Source: Thunnus maccoyii
Lineage: Eukaryota > Chordata > Actinopteri > Scombriformes > Scombridae
Reading direction: 5' to 3'
Assembly: GCF_910596095.1 (NCBI RefSeq)
Contig: NC_056554.1
Span: 6,742,501 to 6,806,500 of the forward strand
Length of the DNA stretch: 64,000 bases
Shown: piece after piece, positions 35,921-46,700 of the stretch
Layout of the letters: the number at the start of each line of letters is the position of its first letter
How positions within the stretch are numbered: the stretch's first letter is position 1
Made by a program: the position numbers and the translations under genes
Notes under the pieces: generated by a model
The model's database searches: none
The model's input: only the letters and a program-made list of their open reading frames with translations
What the model was told of the DNA's origin: nothing

Positions 35921-36978
35921 ATGTCCTAAGAACAGTTGGCAGTTATGTGAGTTACAAGAAAATGAAGCTTAACTCTCTATTTGCATGTCCAAACCACATA
36001 CTAAACTTCTCTGTCCCCATTAAATGTTTTTTAAAAGAAATATCATACTGTAAAGGGATTGAACTTAAACATTTACTAAATAAAGGGTTAAGTTGATATG
36101 TTTCATTAATAAGGACAAGCTACTTTTCATTTTATCAAAATAATGTAAGAAACAACAAAAATATGACTTTTCTGTGTAAATTTCACTGAAGTTAATGGTC
36201 TGCTCATAGAACTTTGGATTTAATTCATGTGTAAGTATTAAACACTATATGACTTTATGTTACATATTAACCGTTCATCTTTCATAACCCACCTTTTCCT
36301 GCCCACAACTTCTTATTACACACCCTGCTGTGGGGGAGGGGTGAGTTTCCTCCATCCTGTTTGTTTGTTTTGCATTTTCTTTTCCTAATAGAAGAAAATG
36401 CACAAACCCTAACATGTGTAGCAGCTCTGATTTCAGTTTTTCAGCCTGACGTCTCCCTTTTTCCAATTTGTTGGAATTGATTTGAGGCATAACTTGACTG
36501 AAGCTCTAATTTCTGATTGAAGTAATTATAACAAGATTTTCAAACAGTTCCAAAGAAGTTGGACTTATCACAACTTTACCAACTTCTTCACTTATGCATG
36601 ATAGATAGGGATATTAGGACTGTCAGTTTAATCTGCAACGTTTTATGAGCCAATCATTTGTTTTGAATGTAAAATAAGTATAATTAGTTAAGTAGTAACT
36701 ATAGCTGTCAAATGTTGTAGAGGTAAGGTACAATATTTCCCTCTGAAATGTAGTGGAGTAACATAAAAAGTCAAATATAATAGAAATACTCAAGGAAAGT
36801 ATAAATAATTCACATTCTACTTAGATTAAGTGGGCTACAGGATAAGTACATGTACTTAGTTACATTCCACCAATGTATTTTTCCATGTTTTCTTTTGCTT
36901 TTTTCACTTTGCGTTTCAGGTCATCCACATGAGTAAGACAGAAAAAAACACAGAAGAAGCAATAACATGGTGACCTAC

Positions 36979-37182
36979 CTTTGTAAGACTGATTTGTCCA
37001 TGTCACAATGACATCCTTATTTTATCCAGGAGTTTATATCTACTCTATATGCAATATTTTGTAATAGGTCAAGAGTTTGGCCTCAAATTAAAGCACTGCG
37101 CCCTCCTGCAAATGCCAAAGCAACACCTCAGGCTTCTCCTTTTACTCTGCAGTCAGGTGCAGTTGCTTTCTGTGTCATTTCC
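36979..37182 (-). promoter_or_regulatory. Gene C first exon/promoter 2, probably decayed
   Basis: The donor gtaggt is kept, but the TATA box has become AGTAAAAGG and the IRF site reads GGAAATGACACAGAAAG, breaking both the composite and the ISRE pattern. It is a tandem copy of promoter 1; likely weak or silent. Confidence 0.5.
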
Positions 37183-38462
37183 TAAGAACAGTATGTGGTT
37201 ATCCATGTTATAAGAAAAGGAAACTTGACTGCAGGTCCAAAGAATATTTGAATGCATGACCAAAACTGTGTGCCTCCATTATTTTTTTTAACACACTGTA
37301 AAGGGGTTGAACTTAAACATATACTAAATAAAGGGTCGTGTTGACATGTTTCATTGCTTGTTTTCATAGACAGAGACACAGATTTTATCAAAACATGTAA
37401 GAAACAAAAAAATATGGACCTTTCTGGATGTATTTCACTGAACTTAATGGTCTGCTCATAGAACTTTGGATTTAACTCATATGTAAGTATTAAACACTAT
37501 ATGGCTTTATGTTACATATTAACCGTTCATCTTTTATAACTCGCCTTTTCCTGCCCACAGCTTCTTATTACACACCCTACTGTCGGGGAGGGGTAAGTTT
37601 CCTCCATCTTCTTTGTTTGTTTTTGCATTTTCTTTTACTAATAGCAGAATATGCACACGTGTGGCAGCACTGATTCCAGTTGTTCTGACAGAAATTTACT
37701 GAACCTAAATAGTTTTCATGTCGGCTCCACGTGAAGAAATCAACAGTGTTTATATTTATTGATTCACTGACTTTATTTAGCGAGTGAATATGCCTGTAGT
37801 GAAACAGGCGAGCTCACAGACAGACTGGGAGTCTTGATCGGAGAAGAAATATTTAAGATTCTGCACTATTTCTGGGTCAGCAAATTTGTGGCATCGACCA
37901 ACTTAACTCGCTTGTACAAAAGGTCAGATTGAGTTGTTGAGTTGTAATCCCTCCATAGAAGCGTTCAGATGACACTCAAGTGGATTTGATCTACTCATCA
38001 GAGGCTCGTTCAAGTGACTCAACTTGCAGCCAGTGTTCACCTTCTATAACTATGGCTTTAAAATATAAATATAAATAAATATGGTTTCTTCTAAATTTTT
38101 TCTTTGTCAACTTCATTTGTATGTCATATTCAATTATTTTCATTTATTGAAGAGTCACATTTAAGGAAGGCTGTGTTAAACTGAGTTAAATTGCCATTTC
38201 TGTGTTGTTTTGACATAAGCTTACATTTGGGCCAACAAAAATGTAAAATATTGAAAACAGTTAAACGTAAAAAAGTGTCCTCTGTGCATGATTCAGCACG
38301 TGCGAGGCTGAGGTTGTGACGACAAGGTTGAACAAAGTTTACAGTGGAAGCCCAGAGTATCAATCTGTTGTGTAAATAGCAATGCGTTATTCGACTTGTT
38401 TTTCAGGTCCTCCCATCAACACGTGACGGACAAATCAATGACGAAGCAACATTATAACTCAC

Positions 38463-38679
38463 CTTTAAAGGGGAGATTTCCCAACGCTAAAATGCATTCT
38501 TCTATCCAGGAGCTGGTTTCAACTATACAGTACTGCAGCAGTTGTTCAGGCGTCTATTTGTCCCGTAGATAAAGCGCCACACTTCACTGCATGATGTATG
38601 CTGAGGTGGTACTGCAGATGTAGATGCACTGCAAACCCTTTTATTCTGTTGGTTGAAGCCACTTTCACTTTTGGTTTCC
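38463..38679 (-). promoter_or_regulatory. B-type first exon/promoter upstream of gene C, PRDI-like site
   Basis: The donor gtgagt (38457-38462) closes an exon like the gene B first exon. Upstream are a TATA-like AATAAAAGGG (about 38635-38644) and CCAAAAGTGAAAGTG within 38660-38674, as in gene B. It could splice to the 35019 acceptor as a third alternative first exon, or be a remnant of the original B-like promoter. Confidence 0.55.
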
Positions 38680-39084
38680 AGATGAATTGTCAGGATCACC
38701 TGGTTTCCCAGAAAACGAAACTTAATTTTACAGTAAATCACATGATAAAATATAAAATCACCACAGATGGCTTAATTAATGCACAGAGTTGTTTTCCCTG
38801 CTGTGCTGCAGAATTAAGACAATTCAGTAAAAATATGTGGAGACCACGAGAATCACACAATGCTGATTTCATGTCACAGTTTCTCCACAAAATAAAGGAA
38901 TATAAATGTAAACACAAATTCTTCCACATAATCATTGTCTGACATACACAAACACATTTTAGTGCAGTAATAGTAATAGCAACTAAGTAAGCGATATAAA
39001 AATGATGTACAGGACAACTGTACATGAGTTGATGTTTCACAAACCTACAACAGCAAATGAGAGAAAACACGTCTGGATATTTGG

Positions 39085-39745
39085 GTTTTGTTTTTTGTTT
39101 TTTTGTAACTTTTCTTTTTTTCAAGATAGTTTGCTACTGTTTTGCTTATGTTCTTGCCTTTTTGTTTCCTTTTTGTTGTTGTTGTTGTTGTTTCTTTTGC
39201 TTAGTTCTATTTAGTGTTATTTTTGTCTCATCTGGTTCAGTATATTTGAACTGCGCCCGCATGATCCTGTCGACTGTACTTAATGCTGTCTCTGCGCTCC
39301 TTATACTTATCGGGGCTGTAGCCTACTGTTGGGGGCTCTGGTCATCTGGATTGCTGTGCACCGGCATGCAGATGAGTATTGTAGACACCTAGGGGTGTTA
39401 GCTTACGGTGTGTGTGTTCGCGCGGTGGTGGTAGTGCTGTGGATACATGGTTAAATAGAATTGGATAAAGCCTATCCTGCACCAGTCAGCCTGGCTTGTT
39501 AATTATATCTTTTTTTCTTTTGTAAGAGTGAAAATAATTTAAATCTACAGCATGGCATGTGAGGATCTGCGTTTGGTGTTTTAAAATCTTAATACCTGCT
39601 TTGGCAGTTATTAATTTGCTTTTATATTAATAAAGTTGTCTCTAGTTGTAATGCAACATTGCTACTCTTTAAATTTATCTTTTTAAATAAATTTTGATAC
39701 AATTTGCACTTGAAGCCATGTCTCTGTTTAATTTTCTTTACACAT
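39085..39745. other. Stretch present only in the C copy; not identified
   Basis: No match in the B copy, where a different 190 bp lies instead. It has poly-T runs, a GC-richer middle (39240-39450) with an 111-codon hydrophobic ORF (39057-39392), and ttaataaagttg near 39630. It may be an inserted repeat or retrocopy. I do not trust the ORF. Confidence 0.3.
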
Positions 39746-39871
39746 CTGAGATCTGCATTTCAGTCACCTTAAAAATGAAAGTAGGCTAGACAGTGGTGAT
39801 AAAATGATCCAAGTGGAGAACATGTATTTTCACCTTTTGTGTAGACTAGACTAATGATTGTAGTTTTTTAA

Positions 39872-40333
39872 CCTCTTAACACCGCTTAAGCCAGTTGTAA
39901 GCGGTAGCATCACGCAGTAATGAGTAAAAGCAATTAGCACAATTTGGCCAATTGGAGATGATTGGAGAGGTTCGGGGACACCAGTGACACCACAAAGGTG
40001 AGGTCTGGAATTTTACACAGGTTGAAAAGACGTAGAAGTCATGTGGTGTTCTGCATAGTTGTGGCATAAAGCATGTCCTAATTATTGTTATTCAAATATG
40101 ACTCATTATAGATGAGGACCAAAAACACTTTTTTGAGCCTTTTTTGAACTGATGTAGTTTTGTTTGTGTTTTGACCACATGCTAAACAAACACATTTCCA
40201 GAAACTAGAAGATGTCACTTGTCAAATGAAGCATGTACACGTATCATGGCCTTACAGTTCTTCTGTTATAAGCTTTTCCATTTCAATGTTCCAAATAGGC
40301 GAAAATTCTATAAAAAGGGTGGATGTTAAAGGG
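39872..40333. mobile_element. piggyBac-type MITE (462 bp) with TTAA target duplication
   Basis: The inverted ends are cctcttaacacc at the left and ggatgttaaaggg at the right (reverse complement ccctttaacatcc). Both sides abut TTAA (39868-39871 and 40334-40337). The paralogous B sequence at about 21432-21450 (gttttttatacagttac) is the unfilled site. The inside is non-coding. It inserted after the B/C duplication. Confidence 0.8.
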
Positions 40334-40403
40334 TTAAACAGTTACAGTAAATAGTTGCCATTAATGATATAAGTCGTAGGTCTGTTCAAAAGAAAATCCT
40401 ACA

Positions 40404-40620
40404 GACAGTGGTTGACAGTAACTAATTTCATTTACTGAAGTACTGTACTGAAGTACAATTTTGAGGTACTTGCACTTGAGTATTTCCATGTGATGCTACT
40501 TTATACTTCCACTCCACTACATTTCAGAGGGAAATATTGTACTTTCTACTCCACTACATTTATTTAACAGCTTTAGTTACTCTTGAGATGAAGATTTGAT
40601 GCAATGGATAATATAACAAG
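40404..40620. mobile_element. hAT-like MITE, 5' part (cagtggttgacagtaact)
   Basis: It starts cagtggttgacagtaactaa and contains aagtacaattttgaggtact and ctactccactacattt, the terminal words of an abundant fish MITE. It is absent from the B copy. Confidence 0.6.
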
Positions 40621-40934
40621 CTTTTTAGATACAACACATTGTTAAAGATGAAACCAGTAGTTTCCAACCTTTTTGGCTTTTGACGTCTTACAAAAAGCAA
40701 TGTGTAGTCAGGGTCACATTTCAGAGATGCTGCTGCTGCTTCTGCATTACTGCCAACTACTACAATGGAGTGTGGACCAGCGTTTCTACCCCCTTTTACA
40801 CCATAGATGTATTAAACAAAACAAACATGAAAATAGTGGAATAGACTCCCTAATCCAGTGATAAATACATTTTCTAGACTCAGTGACTGTCAGAAGATAC
40901 TATTTCTTGTGCACAGAAAATAAACAGCTTGTTA

Positions 40935-41755
40935 AAGTATTTACTGCAAAGTATATGATGCATCTAAAACATTGGACAACAGAGAAAGGATAAAGTTTAT
41001 TATTCCAGAATTAAATATAATGTCAAATGAAACGGTTAGTGATGACTTAGCAGTATATACAGAGGAACTGTTAGCTACTCTACTCACTCTAAGCTGGATA
41101 GAAGAAGTCAAACCAATCAAAGTTTTGATAGGTTGATTCCAGTAGAACACTACCATGTTTTAAATAAATGCAGTCAGATACAAAGCATGACATAGTACTT
41201 GACATAGCTCAAATAATAATCATAATTAAGAGGGCAGGAATAGAAATTAAATTCATGTGGATTTCTGAACATATTGGTGTGGATGAAAATGAGCTGGCAG
41301 ATAAATATGCAAAAGAAGCAACCAGAAAAAGAGAAATAAGTACGGTTGTAAAATATAGCAATGCTGAGGTTAAAAGTATAATCAAACCAGAAATGAGAAA
41401 GACATGGCAGGAAGAGTAGGATATAGGAAATAAGGGCCAAATAGAAATATAAAGGAGGAGACATATCAAAGATGAGGTTTGGTCTCAACAGTCTGAACAG
41501 TACATTAAACATCACAGACAAACACTCCAAAAAAATCACATGACACTTGGTATTACAGAAATGTTGCAGAGGGGTTCAGGTGATGTAGGGTACAGGGATA
41601 TTTTCAGATTTTTAGAAAACACAGGAATTAATACAAGAACTGAATGTAATAGTATAGTAACAGTTGTGATCTAAACTCAAATCCAGTAGGTGGCGGTAAT
41701 GCGCCTAAAAGCTGTTTGTCGACCGCCATTAAATAACTATAGAAGAAGAAACAGC
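40935..41755 (+). mobile_element. LINE, I/Nimb-type, RNase H and 3' end (5'-truncated)
   Basis: Readable fragments resemble an RNase H domain: ISDDL-like SDDLAVYTEELLATLLTLS, then KFMWISEHIGVDENELADK with KEA (HxG...N.LAD signature). They are followed by the C-terminal region and the ccagtaggtggcggtaatg / accgccattaaataac 3'UTR with gaagaagaaa tail. Coding frames are interrupted. A shorter copy lies at 21486-21800. Confidence 0.75.
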
Positions 41756-44201
41756 CCGTTCTTCTGGTGCTAGAAAGCTGCTGTTGTAGAAAACAGTGAA
41801 CCCGAGACATTAGTAGCGTTGAGAAAGTGTTCATTTGTTACTGTCGTCTGTAGGTAAGTGTTCATCTGAATGAACTATTAACGTATTTACGCTTCACCAC
41901 GAATAACTCTGCTAATATCTGCTGCTGAGCTCATAGTGTTAGCTAATTTATCTGATGTTCGACTAACCGTCCCAGGTTCAAATAGCGTTTTTATTGTTGG
42001 ATTTAAGCTAAACATCGGTTTTAGGAGAAGAGGAGATGTCGGTACGAAGCAAGAAACACATATTTATTTCCATTCACTCACACGTGAGACACAAATAAAA
42101 CAAACACATCCTGCCAGTAGAAATGTCTCATGTGCATTCAGTGTCTGAGCACTGAGGTTAATTAACATGCTCATCTGTAACGTTACACACTATAAATGCA
42201 GAAATACAGGTTTTTATTCAAGTGCAGATGTTTGTTAAACAGTTAAAGGGGAAACATACAGAGTGAAGACACTACTGTTAACTGTGTGCCCTTGTTATAT
42301 GTGGACAGTGAATATATGTGCAAATAACTCCACAAACTAATACTAGTAGTTTTCTTTTTGTGTTAATTTTCTACAGATGTACCTTAACATTACCACAGGG
42401 ATATAAATCTGTGTATAATTAGTGGTGTTTGGTTTAGAAGTGCATTTTTATGGTGATTTGCTTTTATATTTGCGTAGTATTCTCAGTCAACTTATTTCAG
42501 GATCTCAAAGATATAGAGCTGAAACATTTAGTCGATTGATAGATTGAGGGAAAGTTAGAAAGAAGGGCTACTACTTTAAGAGTAGAATCATTTAAGTCTG
42601 TTTTCGAGCAAAAATATCAAATGTTAACTACTTCCAGCTCCTCGGTTGTTTGGATTAGTCTGATATTCTTCTTATGTTGTAGTAAAATACATTTCTTTAG
42701 ATTTCAGCAAGCAATTTTAAGATTAAACTTTGGGTTTAAGGAAATTGTGAAGGGCATCTTTCACTATTTTATCACATTTTATAAGCAAAAATGATGAATC
42801 AAGGAAATGATAAGTAGAAAAAGAGGTAATAAGAATAATCAGTCAGTGGCAGCCCTAATATGGTGTGTGTGTGTGTATGTTTGCACTTGACTGGGTCAAA
42901 ATTGGGGACTTTCATCAGCACACACACACCAAATCCCCAATTAGACTTAATTTTTTATTGAATTCGACATGCTCCAAAATGTATTTTGGTCTTAAAATCT
43001 CAATTGTCCCTAAAAGTGACTTTTTTCATAAAAATTGTGCAAAACTCTGCATTGCCCCCTAGTAGAAGTGTGTGGAATTGCCTAGGACCCACAGGTAACC
43101 CCCATTATGCCTGATTATAAAGCCATGTAGCAGCAATTCAAGAACTCCCTTTAGTCTAAACATGCAATGACACTGTATTTATACTGTAAACTTATACTGT
43201 ACATTTAAACTAATATTTTTTATTATTCTTGCATTTAACACATTTATACATCCCATTTCTCAGAATTATTATTTACACTGTTATATATTGATGTAAGATG
43301 CACATATTTTTTTTTACATATCTCTTATTTTCTTATTTTTCTAATTTCTATTTTTTCTGTATATAATGTTATATAATGTTATTTTTATTTATTTATTTTT
43401 TAACATATTTCTTATTCTCTACGTTCTTATTAGTTCTCTATATGTATATATATTTCTATTCTTGAATGGGAGCAACTGTAACGTGACTTTTTTTCCCTCT
43501 GGGATCGATAAAGTATGACTGATTCTGATTCTGATGATAGCTTAGCAAAATACAGCTTGGCTCTGAAATGAACATTCCTACAGCAGAACGTTAGCAATAT
43601 TTATATGTGAGTGTGTGTGTTCAGGCTGGGGGTATCATGTTCTTATACAATCTGACCACAGTTCCTCAACTTATGTCTACTACTCTGTTTCCTCAGCTTC
43701 ATTATCTGGGCTTCAGCACACATATCCACACACACTCTGAGGGAAATGACGGAGCCACGCAACCCAGGGATGTCCTCCATCCCTCAGACAGCCCCTGTAC
43801 ACACTGACTCCACCTCCCCGGCCGTAGAGATGGACCCAGTAGAGTACACCCTTCGGAAACGGCTCCCCCGAAAACTCCCCAAAAGACGGAATGATGTCTA
43901 CGTCAACATGAAGACTGATTTCCGGGCCCAGCTGGCACGTTGTCAGAAACTGCTGGAAGGTGGGGGTCACAGGGAGATCTGTGTCCATGGCCTGGGCCTG
44001 GCCATCAACAGAGCTATCAACATTGCCCTTCAGCTGCAGGCCAGCAGCCAGGGGGCGCTACAGCTGGCAGCCAACACCTCCACAGTAGAGCTTGTGGATG
44101 ACCTGGAACCTGAGGACCCTGATGAGGCTGGGGAGCCCATGACACGTACACGCAACAACTCGGCCATTCATATTAAGGTTTTCTACCCTGACCCACAGTG
44201 A
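41755..44201 (+). CDS. pop7: pop7: ribonuclease P/MRP protein subunit p20
   Basis: The coding exon is 43746-44201 (151 residues), after a non-coding first exon ending near 41853 (donor gtaagt) and an acceptor ...tttcctcag at 43696. It matches vertebrate POP7/RPP20: DPVEYTLRKRLPRKLPKR, NDVYVNMKTDF.AQLARCQKL, HGLGLAINRAINIALQLQ, ANTSTVELVDDLEPE and RNNSAIHI.VF. This is an Alba-type fold; p20 pairs with p25 to bind the P3 arm of RNase P and MRP RNA in tRNA and rRNA processing, in nucleus and nucleolus. Length is normal. An AATAAA at 44953-44958 is a plausible poly(A) signal. epo follows tail-to-tail, as expected from vertebrate synteny. Confidence 0.95.
41854..43745. other. pop7 intron with LINE-like 3' tail
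   Basis: Contains a short GT run (42861-42875) and, at 43110-43545, a T-rich segment ending ccctctgggatcgataaagta and gattctgattctgat, a Rex1/CR1-like LINE 3' end with a microsatellite tail. Otherwise unique-looking AT-rich DNA. Confidence 0.5.
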
Positions 44202-46547
44202 CTTGGATAGAGGTTTCCCTGATGTGTGTCAGGCAGAGGTTCTCTATTAGTCCTCTTTGTTGCCTCATTAATCAGTAGACACATATTACAGAGTTATCTG
44301 ATGGGGCTGAGTGTGTGGAGACCTATGATGGCAGCAGCAGAATGGAGCGACATACAGTGTGTTGGTTGTACATGTATCAGTAAACTGTGTAGGAATACTC
44401 CAGTTGAACTGAATATATTATGATCTTTTGTCACGAGTTTTGTGTCTTGTCAAAAATTGTTAGTGTCATCACTTTTTATGTTTGCATGTCTTGAAGCAAC
44501 AGTGATGTTTGCCAGATGAAACCTCAGTGTAATTTAATACTTGTAGACATGGCTGTGCCAAATGTAAATGTACAAGTGTCTTTAATTTTAAGGCCTAAGA
44601 GCTGCACAAGTGTTCACAGTTTCATGTCTGTTTTTAAATGTGGAAATATTTAGGAAAAACTGAGAAATCCTAAGTTTACAATTCAGGCAGGTGTTGTTGT
44701 AGTGAACGTCCACTAGATGTCAGTAGTTTGCTACACATACACATGCCAGGATGTTATCTTTCAGCAACCTTGCTTCCATGGCACCATGTGGCAACAACTT
44801 ACTCTCAAATAATGTTTATAGCATGAGTTCAGCTGAGGGTTAGAGAGACTGTCAAAGTCTATTTAATTTGGTTTCAGATATTTAACTGCAGGTGGTGTTA
44901 ATGTGTTAATGGGCAGCTTTCATGAAAACTATGTGTTTGATTTGTGGACAAAAATAAAATTAGCTGGAATGTCTAATTCTTAAGCATTTATTTAACTATC
45001 ATCTAGATTTGGTGATAGTTACTGCTGAATGACACTAACCTGCTGAATGACACTAACCTAAAACCAATGAAGACTGTTATAGCATCTTGTATTTAAGCAT
45101 CTGAACTGCAGTAACTTGTCTATTAACATAACTGACTGGAGCAAGACACAGATAATGAATGAAAGGACAGACTTCCCCTTGTTGTGTTTCCATCTATCCT
45201 TTCTTTATCCAACAATAATATTTTGTATTTAAATAGCAAATTATACAGTGATGGGACAAAACAATGCAAAAAAACAGGAAAGAAAACATGTACAAACATC
45301 CTTAAAAACATCTTGCACTTGCACAACACGGTATAAAAATACGGAAAACAACAAGGAAGAACACTTAACTAGTTTGAAATGGTTGAGCATCCACTTTACA
45401 GAAAGCCGCAGGTTCCCAGGACTAACTGATTGCCTTTCTGCCGGCTGATGACGAACAATAGAGAGGGGGCAGAGACAGTGTTAGCGTCAGATTCTGGAAA
45501 ACTATTTGCACTTACAGGATGTGAACTGTAATGGCAAAACATGGCTGGCTATCAGTGTAGACTCTGGTTGAGTGTTGGTTAGACAGATAATAACAAAGCA
45601 GCTTCACAGTTCTCATGTAACCCTCCACCCTCCTCCTCACTGACCTTTTGCTCCCTCGTTCACTGTAACTGAACCACTGCATTAACTTTATAGTCCTTCT
45701 TTCTGTTATTTGGAAGAAATACTCAGTGTGAAACAAACAGCTAGTTGGGTACATACAATCTTAATAAAAAAAAAGGAAGACAGCAGCGTTGCACATGTTG
45801 CACATCATTGCAAATGATGTCAACAAACACCTTTGCGCAAGTGTTCAGTGTTACACATGAGAACATGAGCCCAACTAAAATCCTAAAGATCCAACACAAA
45901 AAATACAAAGACTGGAGCTTAAAAGTAGAAAATCTGTATAAATAGCAATTATACAACTTATAAAATATATTAACATTATATTAACAAATCTAATAAAAGA
46001 GACTGTTTCTGTGAGGCATGGTTGAACAATGTTAAACTCATGTGGGTCAGGCTTCATTCATTTTTGCAGTGATATTGGAAATAGATGCCCTGTCGCAACC
46101 TAACAGGCCTCCAACTTCTAGGTGCAATCAATATTTTCTAGGTGTTCCACTCCACAGTTCACTCTAAAGATATGAGTGTAGGGGTCAGACTCACTGGAAA
46201 CAGACACATACACACTACGTACAGATTTAAACTTGCAGTCTTAACTCACACACACAAGTACATCCACACACAAAGTGCAAGAGCAGTGCTTCCCAAAGGC
46301 CTCATTTTGGTCATTGTGTGCTTCACCATGTCAATGTCTGACATCTACATTTCAAGGTGCAGTCATCTCCTGTCCATCCAAAGCCCAGCTGGGACTGTCC
46401 TTTCCTTTCAGCTTGCTCCAGTTACACAAGGATGGCTGTGTCTTTCTTACTGCTTCCAGCAACCAGCAAGCAGGTCAAAAGTGTCAAGTCCCTCCTCTTC
46501 CCTCAGAAACACAAATCAGCTTTGCCTGGAGTAGGGAGATGAGCTGA
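44202..46547. other. pop7-epo convergent intergenic region
   Basis: 44202-44825 is the likely pop7 3'UTR. 44826-45837 has no counterpart by the duplicated pop7. 45838-46367 is shared with 23950-24523. The last 180 bp before the epo stop are unique. No further gene seen; ORFs at 46142-46534 are unconvincing. Confidence 0.5.
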
Positions 46548-46700
46548 TCAGCTGACATCTTGCTGACAAGCCTGTGCAGCCGAAAGAAGGAGATGCACTT
46601 TGCCTCGCAGGAAGTTGACATGAACTTGAAGCAAATCTGTTGCTGAGGACACCCTCCATGTCCCCTCAAGTCCTGCTGCACTTGCTGGTGGGGTATATTC
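46548..46700 (-). CDS. epo: epo exon 5 (last helix)
   Basis: Acceptor ctctttcag, then [20 protein letters not shown] and the helix D segment [19 protein letters not shown], ending ACQQDVS and TGA (46548-46550). Helix D carries receptor-binding surface in EPO; the FLRGK motif is conserved with human FLRGKLKLY. Confidence 0.93.
   Translation of the reverse strand, partial: EYTPPASAAGLEGTWRVSSATDLLQVHVNFLRGKVHLLLSAAQACQQDVS

Larger units (their letters stand above)
35460..37690. repeat. Tandem duplication of the gene C promoter/first-exon block (two units of about 1.2 kb)
   Basis: Matching landmarks recur at constant spacing: tttatgagccaatcatttg (about 35499, 36642), the gtaggt donor (35756, 36973), aaagggttaag/aaagggtcgtg (about 36098, 37333), and the cacaacttcttattacacaccct block (about 36304, 37556). 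Each unit holds a 5'UTR exon and a promoter. Confidence 0.8.

Noticed and set aside
38473-38484. gggagatttccc as an NF-kB site
   Set aside because: It misses the decameric consensus by a base or more and lies within the putative 5'UTR exon; the B copy does not keep it.
43713-43988. Minus-strand ORFs across pop7 and its copy
   Set aside because: They are antisense to the recognised pop7 coding exon.
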